From contig OY294044.1 of the NCBI GenBank assembly GCA_958510825.1, forward strand, positions 102,090,893 to 102,154,892: a stretch of 64,000 nucleotides of DNA, read 5' to 3'. The notes under the pieces were generated by a model that made no database searches, was not told the DNA's origin, and saw nothing but the letters and a program-made list of their open reading frames with translations. The position numbers and the translations under genes were made by a program. The stretch comes from Brachypterus glaber. Taxonomy: Eukaryota > Arthropoda > Insecta > Coleoptera > Kateretidae. Shown here in pieces: positions 21,601-31,200 of the stretch (positions within the stretch are counted from its first letter, which is position 1; every line of letters begins with the position of its first letter).

Positions 21601-22648
21601 CCCTGATAGCACCAAAACCTTCTAAGAATATTCTTAAAATAAATAGCCGGAAGTACAGCATGCTTCTTAGAAGCATGTCTATTTTGCTCAGGATATTCTA
21701 AAAACGATTAAAGAAATGCAAAGGATACCGTTTTAATCGTGCTGGGAGTTCCTAAGAAGGTTCTTAAAAGCCTCTGCATCAAATAAGAATGTTTTAAGAA
21801 GCATGTTAAGAATATTCTTAGAAGTAGGTACATGTACTTTTAAGAATATTCTTAGCATGCTTCTAAAAATATTCTAATGTGATGCATTTAAGTAATAATA
21901 TTGAATATTGCGCATGCGCAAACAAAGTAGGTAGGCGTTTCAGAATTCTGCATTAATGTAGTTTTTTTCTTTCTTTCAATTTTATTTTATAATACTCTAT
22001 CCTTTTTATGGAGTGATATCATAAATTTGGACATGGCGAAAATTTTTACAACTGTGCTAAACCTAATAATTAAAGTATATAATAAAACATAAAAATCATG
22101 CGCCACACAAAAATCCAATGTTTAGAGAAAAAAATAGTAAATAATTATCATTTCAAAAAATAATAATTTTTTTTAATTTTTTGTCTAAAACTATATAATA
22201 ATGACTTTATGTCTAAAAATACATCCATTTCTACTACTACTACGGTAAAACTTATGTTATTAACTACAATTTTAAGAATATTTGTAATTCTAACCTAATA
22301 AAATTAAAATAATAGAACGCCATATTACTATTCTAAAAACATTCCCATTAGAATATTTTAAGAATATGTATTTGAGCATATTCTTAGCAAAATACTCTAA
22401 TCATGCTTAGCATGTGCACTATAGCATTATTCTAAAAATATTCCCATTAGAATATTTTAAGAATATGTATTGGGAATATTCTTAGCAAAATACTCTAATC
22501 ATGCTAAGAATGTTTAGAGTAGAAGCATTTATGCTACTACAGCAGTGCACCTTTTAAGAACATGCTTAGCATGTTTAAAGCATTATGCTAAGAACCTTTT
22601 CAAGGGAACGATTAAAAAACCTTCTTAGGATGAAGTGTGTTATCAGGG
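21601..22648. mobile_element. Inverted-repeat element with many AAGAATATTCTT motifs
   Basis: The ends CCCTGATA(G/A)CAC are inverted at 21601 and 22648. Inside, near both ends, the dyad AAGAATATTCTT and the words AGCATGCTT and TTCTAAAA recur (for example at 21624, 21808, 21842 and between 22340 and 22520), facing both ways. Such subterminal arrays are usual for transposase binding. The core GAA-NN-TTC also matches a heat-shock element half-site pair, probably by chance. No ORF. Confidence 0.65.
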
Positions 22649-23510
22649 TCATCATAAGCTAGTTTCTAAAACACCTATGAAAACACATACCTACACTGCG
22701 TCCTAGGGTATTTCACAAATTACGTTTTTTTTAAGTCCCACCTTTCATGTCGTATAAATTAAATAATACAATTCTGTGCCAATTTTCAGCTAAATAAAAT
22801 GCAATTTGGATCCGCACCACTTCGTTTGAAAAATGGAAAAAAATTAAAAAATATGTTTTATCCAATACATACAGATAATAAGACAATTACCAGCTTTATT
22901 TTAAATAGATAAACTCAATAATAACCCCCACGTGGCTTTTACTTTATTGAGTGGATAGTTATTTATTTTACCCACTCAACTGTCACTTGTTAAATTATTT
23001 TCTTGTAAATGTCATTAAAATTTTTAATAAAAATATGAATTCCTAAGCTATTTATTGGATAAAACCTTGTATGGCACTCATGGGTAAACCGATATTGCCC
23101 TCTCGAAAATTAACCTGCTTGGCTGACGCCTCGCAGGTTAATTTTCTCATGGGCAATATCTTACTTTACCCACTATTACCATAAATAACTATTTTTACAT
23201 GCACGATTTTTTTAAATCAATTATATCTGGTATAGTATAACGTTATAAATACATAAACTCAAATATGTGCCAAATTTGGCATGCACCTACTATAATAATT
23301 GCTAGTATACTTCATTTGAAAAAAATAAATAAAAAATTAATTAACTGTATATTTTTTTAAATCGAAAACAAGTTCTATGCCAAATTTTAGCTTAAAACAA
23401 TAAACTTAACTCCCTCCCACTTCAGTTAAAATTTGAAAAAATTAATATTTTTTTTAATTTTTAAATCAAGAATGTGTTGTCATCTAAAAAATTAAAAATA
23501 GTAGATCAAC
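22649..23510. repeat. Spacer with hairpins and a diverged repeat
   Basis: A hairpin at about 23084-23158 pairs GATATTGCCC with GGGCAATATC around GCAGGTTAATTTTC. A TGCCAAATTTTAGCT-like block recurs near 22778, 23267 and 23378. No gene. Confidence 0.45.
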
Positions 23511-23514
23511 TTAT

Positions 23515-23870
23515 TTTTTTAGGAAAGAATACTTTTCCTACGAGCGTGCTAAAAGATCACTCTTTCCACACGCATATGGGTGTGGAAAGAAAGCCTTTTC
23601 CGCACGCATAAATATTGTTTAATTTCTTAATTGCGTAGTGTTATGTTATTCATAATATTATAAAAATGTTTAAATTTTTTACCTGTTAATTGATTATCTT
23701 ATTGGAAAATTATAAAAATAAGATTTATTTCGATTTATTTGATAAAATATAAAAGTATATTTTATTTTAACCCTGCTCGTAGGAAAAGTATTGTTCCTAA
23801 CGCATGCGTAAAGAGGCTTTTCCGCCCTTGTTAGGAAAATAGCTATTTATTAACCCTTTCACTCCCATTT
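23515..23870. repeat. Imperfect foldback around GGAAAAGTATT
   Basis: GGAAAGAATACTTTTCCTACGAG near 23522 and CTCGTAGGAAAAGTATTGTTCC near 23775 are inverted, with further TTTCC(A)CACGCAT pieces between. It looks like a decayed MITE of about 340 bp. Confidence 0.5.
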
Positions 23871-24100
23871 GGACTTTTTTTTATACGTTAGTAATAAAAG
23901 TGCGCTGTAGCAGTGCGACGTTTACCAGGGTTACTGGTAATTCGATACATTCCTTTGAAGATGTGATGGGAAAGAAGGTAATAAGTAAATTAACCCTATT
24001 ACGGTTAATTTACTCATTACCTATTGAATATGCATTATACAAAACTCAACAGATTATAGTCACTTTCTTGGGTTAGTGGAAAAATAAAATTCTAAATTAT

Positions 24101-24153
24101 TTCAGCTGACCGGTTTCGCATATAAATATATTTAGGCTTCTTCAGAGCTCTAC
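24101..24153 (-). ncRNA. Hammerhead-ribozyme-like motif, 5' terminal repeat
   Basis: On the minus strand CTGAAGA (24145-24139) is followed by an AT-rich stem II (GCCTA/TATGC, one mismatch), then GAAAC (24117-24113), a two-base loop and GTC (24110-24108). The bases AGCT before CTGAAGA can pair with AGCT after the cleavage triplet as stem I. Stem III is 2 bp. One additional base lies between CTGAAGA and stem II. Confidence 0.55.
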
Positions 24154-24247
24154 AAAGAAAAAATATATAGTTAATACAAACATTACAATAGCAAACAAAA
24201 CCAGAAATGACAATTAAATAGTATCCGGTCAATTTATTTATTTCTAC

Positions 24248-24735
24248 AAATTACAAATGTTAGGTATTTCAAAATCCCATACATAAAAAATCTTGCTCCT
24301 ATGTTTAAACACTGTCTAGCTAGCGATATCTGCAAACTAGCTTTTTATCATCTTCACACAATTGATAAGTTTTTTAGTAGTGTTAAGGACAAAATTACTG
24401 TTGGCAACCAACGTAATTTGGTGTATCAAATTGCTTGTGGGTGCCAAAAGACATATATTGGGGAAACTTCTCAAAAATTCTCCGAGCGCATTCATCAGCA
24501 TGAACTTGATATTGCTAGATTACGGAAAAAATCAGGTTTGTCAACACATGCAATAGAGACCGGTCATACTGTACAGTTTGATTCTGCTAAAATATTGGAT
24601 TTTGAAGCTCATGAAGATAAACGCAAATTTTTAGAAATGAGTCATATACTTTGCACACCTAATAACATTAATTTACAGAGAGACTACAATAGGTTTAAAC
24701 AGATTTATAAAAATTTGATACAAACTCACAACTAA
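24248..24735 (+). pseudogene. GIY-YIG endonuclease domain of a Penelope-like element
   Basis: The frame is open from the edge of the terminal repeat (about 24248) to the TAA at 24733-24735; an ATG occurs at 24301. The domain core reads NLVYQIACGCQ...TYIGET, the GIY-(X)-YIG signature, followed by RIHQHELD with the catalytic arginine and histidine region. HAIETGHT and FLEMSHIL come next, where the family has the conserved glutamate. The C-terminus has NNINLQRD. In full elements this domain follows an RT domain; here the RT is gone. The frame itself is intact, so a short protein could be made. Confidence 0.88.
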
Positions 24736-25219
24736 TTTTAGCAGTTTCAAGTGGTATTATTTACATTTATTCACTTGCTCGAGTATATTTATAATAATTC
24801 CAAAGTTTTATGTTGTTTTGTAAATTTATTTATTGAAAAGTTGTTATTTGTCCGGCATGGAATTTTTGCCGTAACCTTAATAATGGTTTTTGTGTTTTAC
24901 CGTAACCTTAGATATAGCTTTTTAAACAAAATGTATGGTTCTGTATTGTGTGTAATTAATTGATCATAATACTCTTTAAATTAGTTTTTATTAACAATGA
25001 CGTAAATTATTTAGTTTTTAAATTACATGTATCAGCGGTAAGTGTTTTTAACTTGTTTGTTTACCTAAATTTTATTGGTTAACCTTAAGTTTTCCAAATA
25101 CTTTGTGTCTAACTAGACAGCGGTTGTAGAAATAAATAAATTGACCGGACACTATTTAATTGTCATTTCTGGTTTTGTTTGCTAGTGTAATGTTTGTATT
25201 AACTATATATTTTTTCTTT

Positions 25220-25272
25220 GTAGAGCTCTGAAGACGCATAAATATATTTATATGCGAAACCGGTCAGTTGAA
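25220..25272 (+). ncRNA. Hammerhead-ribozyme-like motif, 3' terminal repeat
   Basis: CTGAAGA at 25228-25234, stem II GCATA/TATGC, GAAAC at 25256-25260, CG loop, GTC at 25263-25265. Stem I is AGCT with AGTT (one G-U pair). Stem II is perfect here, unlike the opposite copy. An extra C lies between CTGAAGA and stem II. This is the best ribozyme candidate in the window. Confidence 0.58.
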
Positions 25273-25362
25273 ATAATTTAGAATTTTATTTTTCCCCTAA
25301 CCCAAGAAAGTGACTATAATCTAATATTTTGGGAAAAGAAGCCTTTAAACAAAACTCAACAG

Positions 25363-25580
25363 GTTTTGAGATATTTAAATTTTAATTTTTTTTCTTAAAA
25401 GAGTAGACCTTAACGTCTAAAGAGTTAATTGCCAAAAAATCTACTTTACTTTTTTGGTCTTACGTTTGGAACAAACAACACCCGGAAACATTTCGATCAT
25501 ATGAAAATTTTAAACAAAAAATAATTTTTAAAAAGTCCAAACGAGAATTTCTTATGGGGTCTTTTAAAAAATATATCAAT
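25363..25580 (-). other. Presumed CFAP299 intron 3 sequence left of the tandem array
   Basis: AT-rich; a short minus-strand frame ending KRKTKKVK near 25440 has no acceptor or match to the expected CFAP299 C-terminus. Confidence 0.4.
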
Positions 25581-26141
25581 CTAACAGGCATACAAACTAT
25601 TTTAAAACCTTCCTTATTTCAACAGCTTTCCAACAAGGTATAAATGTTAGAACAAACCCTTGATACTTAACAAAAATAGCAAAAATAATGCAAGTATTAC
25701 TGTTTTAATTTTTGTATAGACATCGGAAAACGCATTAGCAAAATAGCCTTTAATGTTTTATTAATTTCAAATTCTTATCGCCGTATACGATACACTGGTA
25801 CGGGCTTAGAATACCATATAACCTTTTAAGGTTAACTATTTAAAAATTAATATACGGCAGTGGAACTGATGGCATGCAAAAAAACTTTGAGATTCTGTGA
25901 CGTGAGGTAATTTAGGTCTGGGTTTGAAAGGGCTAAAAAATTAGTTCTACTAAATTTGAAAAAAAAAATGTAAGGAAAGTGCAATAAAATAAATAAAATT
26001 TTCTTCAAAAACAAAAACGTTATAATTAGGGGGCTAAATTTTTAACAAATCGAAAAAAAAAATAGGAATAAAAAATCTTACCAAATTTTAAGACAGTCAG
26101 TTACAAATGGAAATATCCTAATACATTTTTACTGGTTTTAC

Positions 26142-26201
26142 CTTATAGTTTAAGGAATCATTGGACACAATTTTTTGGACCAGTGAAAATATCCCAAATC
26201 T
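26142..26201 (-). pseudogene. Partial copy of CFAP299 exon 3, unit 1
   Basis: Sixty bases matching the 3' end of exon 3, including the splice donor, but missing one base (CAAAAAATTG instead of CAAAAAAGTTG), which shifts the frame. It is preceded on the minus strand by CCTGTTAG, which resembles a weak acceptor. Confidence 0.88.
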
Positions 26202-26764
26202 AACCTAACAGGCATACAAACTATTTTAAAACCTTCCTTATTTCAACAGCTATCCAACAAGGTATACATGTTAGAACAAACCCTTGATACTTAACAAAAA
26301 TAGCAAAAATAATGCAAGTATTACTGTTTTAATTTTTGTATAAACATCGGAAAACGCATTAGCAAAATAGCCTTTAATGTTTTATTAATTTCAATTCTTA
26401 TCGCCGTATACGATACACTGGTACGGGCTTAGAATACCATATAACCTTTTAAGGTTAACTATTTAAAAATTAATATACGGCAGTAGAACTGATGGCATGC
26501 AAAAAAACTTTGAGATTCTGTGACGTGAGGTAATTTAGGTCTGGGTTTGAAAGGGCTAAAAAATTAGTTCTACTAAATTTGAAAAAAAAAATGTAAGGAA
26601 AGTGCAATAAAATAAATAAAATTTTCTTCAAAAACAAAAACGTTATAATTAGGGGGCTAAATTTTTAACAAATCGAAAAAAAAAATAGGAATAAAAAATC
26701 TTACCAAATTTTAAGACAGTCAGTTACAAATGGAAATATCCTAATACATTTTTACTGGTTTTAC

Positions 26765-26824
26765 CTTATAGTTTAAGGAATCATTGGACACAATTTTTTG
26801 GACCAGTGAAAATATCCCAAATCT
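26765..26824 (-). pseudogene. Partial copy of CFAP299 exon 3, unit 2
   Basis: Same 60-bp piece with the same one-base deletion as units 1 and 3, so all three derive from one altered copy. Confidence 0.88.
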
Positions 26825-27386
26825 AACCTAACAGGCATACAAACTATTTTAAAACCTTCCTTATTTCAACAGCTATCCAACAAGGTATACATGTTAGAAC
26901 AAACCCTTGATACTTAACAAAAATAGCAAAAATAATGCAAGTATTACTGTTTTAATTTTTGTATAAACATCGGAAAACGCATTAGCAAAATAGCCTTTAA
27001 TGTTTTATTAATTTCAATTCTTATCGCCGTATACGATACACTGGTACGGGCTTAGAATACCATATAACCTTTTAAGGTTAACTATTAAAAATTAATATAC
27101 GGCAGTAGAACTGATGGCATGCAAAAAAACTTTGAGATTCTGTGACGTGAGGTAATTTAGGTCTGGGTTTGAAAGGGCTAAAAAATTAGTTCTACTAAAT
27201 TTGAAAAAAAAAATGTAAGGAAAGTGCAATAAAATAAATAAAATTTTCTTCAAAAACAAAAACGTTATAATTAGGGGGCTAAATTTTTAACAAATCGAAA
27301 AAAAAAATAGGAATAAAAAATCTTACCAAATTTTAAGACAGTCAGTTACAAATGGAAATATCCTAATACATTTTTACTGGTTTTAC

Positions 27387-27446
27387 CTTATAGTTTAAGG
27401 AATCATTGGACACAATTTTTTGGACCAGTGAAAATATCCCAAATCT
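27387..27446 (-). pseudogene. Partial copy of CFAP299 exon 3, unit 3
   Basis: Same 60-bp piece and deletion. It lies about 560 bp beyond the true exon 3 donor in the direction of transcription. Confidence 0.88.
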
Positions 27447-28009
27447 AACCTAACAGGCATACAAACTATTTTAAAACCTTCCTTATTTCAACAGCTATCC
27501 AACAAGGTATACATGTTAGAACAAACCCTTGATACTTAACAAAAATAGCAAAAATAATGCAAGTATTACTGTTTTAATTTTTGTATAAACATCGGAAAAC
27601 GCATTAGCAAAATAGCCTTTAATGTTTTATTAATTTCAATTCTTATCGCCGTATACGATACACTGGTACGGGCTTAGAATACCATATAACCTTTTAAGGT
27701 TAACTATTTAAAAATTAATATACGGCAGTAGAACTGATGGCATGCAAAAAAACTTTGAGATTCTGTGACGTGAGGTAATTTAGGTCTGGGTTTGAAAGGG
27801 CTAAAAAATTAGTTCTACTAAATTTGAAAAAAAAAATGTAAGGAAAGTGCAATAAAATAAATAAAATTTTCTTCAAAAACAAAAACGTTATAATTAGGGG
27901 GCTAAATTTTTAACAAATCGAAAAAAAAAATAGGAATAAAAAATCTTACCAAATTTTAAGACAGTCAGTTAAAAATGGAAATATCCTAATACAGTTTTAC
28001 TGGTTTTAC

Positions 28010-28204
28010 CTTATAGTTTAAGGAATCATTGGACACAACTTTTTTGGACCAGTGAAAATATCCCAAATCTGATGGTGTCGGCTGAAATTTTTTTCCATAT
28101 TTGAAAAATGGTTTCCAGTCCATTTTCGTTAATTTGTGATGATAGTCGATATATCCAGAAATTTCTCTGCCACTATCTGTTACCACTCTGACGAAAATAA
28201 TAGT
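28010..28204 (-). CDS. CFAP299: CFAP299 exon 3
   Basis: Acceptor TTTTCAG|ACT at 28205/28204 and donor AAG|GTAAAA at 28010/28009; 195 bp, 65 codons, phase 0 at both ends. It begins TIIFVRVV and contains GREISGYIDYHHKLTKMDW, the best conserved part of the family. The last 61 bp (28010-28070) are copied three more times downstream. Confidence 0.93.
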
Positions 28205-31200
28205 CTGAAAATTTTATATAATAATTAAGTAGTTAGGGGAGGGAGGGGCTCGTGTGGATAGTGGGTGCATGTGGACAGTTTAATTTTCGTGGTTATTTTA
28301 AGGTTTATACGTTTGAAATAAATATTATAGATGCCATTTTTAATGCGTATATACCTGATGCAGTGTTAATTCTTCTTAGTTGAAATTTGTATTGTCAATG
28401 ACTTATTGGTTGTTTACTAGGTGCTAAAGTAAATTTTTCGAGTTTTGGTAATTCGACTTATTCAATTAAGTAAAATGTAAATTTTAACACATTATATAAT
28501 ATATTTTAATGTACACGAACGTGTTGTGATGTGTTATCCTTAATTTTGCTATACAATTTATATTTTTAGTTTAATGGGGCATTTAACCTAAAATTGTAAC
28601 ATGGGGCACAGCATCCTTTTTTGGGGACATTTTCATTTCCTACACTACAAGCGACAAAAGTCCAAACCATTGAAGTTAAAAGGGACAGCTAGAACTTCTG
28701 CATCCTATGCATATATGATTTAGTGTATTAAAACTTTATATAAGTTATATTATAACAACTTACATTAATAAGTTTCTATAATTATAGTTTAGCTTCAGAT
28801 AATAGTTTATAAACGTTTTGTGTTCGTTACAACTGTGACTGTTATTTGTTTAAACAATACCCTTTAATGTGTCCATATGCACACACACTTGGGGTAGTTG
28901 TGGAAGAATGTATCTTTTTTTTAATGCTCTTAATAAATATTTTGGAATATTTTTTTAGGTCTGGTTTTTATTATATATTATTATTAACTCTTTGTTTCGT
29001 ATAAAATTTATCTCACTTATTTTTTTTATGGAACTTAAGAAAAATGATCCGTTTTGAAAAAAATTGTCCACATCCGCCCTCCTCTCCCCTAACTACTTTT
29101 AGCTTTAATCATATTAGGTAATTATGTAGAAAATATAGGTAATTAAAAAAATTGCAATTAAAAAAATAACGTTCTTAAAGTTTTGTGGTAAGAATTAAAA
29201 ACTTTGATCTAAGCAAATCAAGAAAACTGTTTACGTTTTTTTTATCAATCATTACTAAAAAGTTTATCACAAAAATAACATCTTTATCTAAAAAAAGTGA
29301 TTTATTTAAACATATTTCGTTGTATTAAAATATTTATATTCAATACGTTAAAATTTTGGCATGAAAGAAAATTTGAAAAATATTTATTATTAGATATTTT
29401 GTTTTCTTAACAGTATAAGGGACAAGTCAGTTATTTTCATGAAAATATTTCGTAACGGCACAGCACTATGTCAAAATAATTGTTTTACTCTTTGATATGA
29501 AAAATAATTATTCATATTAATCTTTAGGGTTTTAATATTAAAATTATAATATCTAGACATCTGGTTCTGTAAGAAAACATGGAGTTGAGAATATAAAAGT
29601 AATGTTCTTTACTTTATAATTATATACTATTATAATAGATGTAAAAAAAACATATCAATGCATTAAAATACTTTAGGAAAGTCAGTACAAAATATACAGG
29701 GTGATCCATAACTGGCATTCCAAAACTTAAGAGGTGTTTCTTCATCTAAAAATACCAAAAAAGTTCCTATAAAGCTTGGTTCGCAAATGAACCCTAAGTG
29801 AACTACGGCCCTTTATAATTATAATAAAAAATGTTTTTAATTAATAAATCTGGTACCCTTTAAGCTAGAGCGACGAGCTTTTGCATGTATAATAGTATTA
29901 ATAAGGGCAATAAGTTTAAGTCAATTTATTTTTTTGAATTTATCCAGAGGTCTCCCTAGACGGAAAAATGTATGAGGCTTAACACATTTTTGCTCTTAAC
30001 TTTTTTATGTGTATTTTTTTGTATTTTTTGTAAAAAATATGGATCCTTGGAGTAAAAATACATAAAAAATGTCATATAGTGTAACACTGTAGGAGCAACC
30101 GTTTTCAAAAAAAAATGCAATTAAGAGGAAGTGTCCCACCAAAAACGTTACTTTTTAAAAGGCTATTACTTCTTTAATATTTAATGTTGGTGTTTTGGTG
30201 AGAATGCTTTTTTGCTCAGTCCAAATGAAGAATCACCCTGCAGCATTAAATTTTTATTGATGCTTTTTTGGTTCCCCGTTCAATATGTCATCTTCGAAGG
30301 GCCGTAGCTCCCTTAGGGCTCATTTCCGGACCAACCTTTATAGAAACTTTTATTCATATTTTTGGATGTAGAATCTTAAATTTTGGCATGGCAGTTACTG
30401 ATCATCCTGTATATAGTTTACCTTTTTCTACTCTTAGAAACAAAGATTTTACAATTATCATATAGTTTACAGCCCTGAAGAAGAAAAAATAAATAAATTC
30501 CTGAAACGTAGGCCATCTAGAAATAGTTTTGATAACCTAAACGCTGTCCGATATCTAACTAAAAATACAAAATACATTGGCTATGGATCTTAGGGACACG
30601 TACCACGTAGTGCATAAAAGTTAACATTCACTTGGCCTAAATCATATTATTTATCATGATATTCATTTCGATTAAGGTATTATTTTTGTCTCTGTATGAA
30701 CTATAGCTAAAGGGAAACTTTTATTATAAAGGTAAAGAAACTGCTATATTTTTCACAAGGAAAACAGTTTCTTTTTTGTCTATAACCAACTGCACGGATA
30801 AAAACAAACTAGATAAAAATTACCTTGCTTTCTTAGTTTGTTAAACAGTTTTCTATCTGTTGCTAAATTACACAAGTCAACATGAATTTTGTGCCTGGGA
30901 TTAGTGTACGTAATTACTATAGGTTTAGTGATGATCATCCGGAAAAAAATAATATTTCATGAAAAACGTTTGCCTTTGTAGCCAGGAAACCATTATTAAT
31001 ATAGCCCCCCATCATATTATTATTAATAATATTTATTTTAAGTCCATTATTTAACAGTTTCGTAACTCAGGATTCGTAACTTATTGGCATGACATTTTCA
31101 CTGTTATGAATATAAAATAAAAAAAAAACTAAAAAAAATTTACGTTTAAATAAAATAAACTTATGGCATGAAAGGATAACCCTTACTAAGTTAGTGGTAA

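Larger units (their letters stand above)
24053..25348 (+). mobile_element. Reduced Penelope-like element with inverted terminal repeats
   Basis: ACAAAACTCAACAG occurs at about 24039-24052 and 25349-25362, a 14-bp target duplication. Inside, a ~195-bp terminal repeat (about 24053-24247) is inverted at about 25123-25321. The space between holds a plus-strand GIY-YIG endonuclease frame and a 3' UTR. Reverse transcriptase is missing. Inverted long terminal repeats, GIY-YIG and hammerhead motifs together identify a Penelope-like retroelement. It cannot move by itself. Confidence 0.87.
25581..28070. repeat. Four tandem ~623-bp units carrying the end of CFAP299 exon 3
   Basis: Units begin at 25581, 26205, 26828 and 27450 (periods 624, 623 and 622). 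They are nearly identical, with most differences in the first half of unit 1 and the last part of unit 4. Every unit ends on the right with the last 60-61 bp of CFAP299 exon 3 plus its splice donor. Only unit 4 joins the rest of the exon at 28071; in units 1-3 it joins directly to the next unit through AAATCTAACCTAACAGG. The array is therefore a segmental tandem duplication made from intron 3 and the exon edge. Confidence 0.95.

Noticed and set aside
21624..21853. Heat-shock promoter
   Set aside because: The GAA-NN-TTC dyads are spread through a transposon-like element at both ends and no gene follows; transposase-binding repeats explain them better.
24751..24963. 70-codon plus-strand frame after the GIY-YIG frame
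   Set aside because: It lies in the 3' UTR of the Penelope-like element and has no similarity to its protein.
25440..25570. CFAP299 terminal exon on the minus strand
   Set aside because: Short frames end in KRKTKKVK but lack an acceptor and do not match the expected FxxKRDRK and NVDP region.
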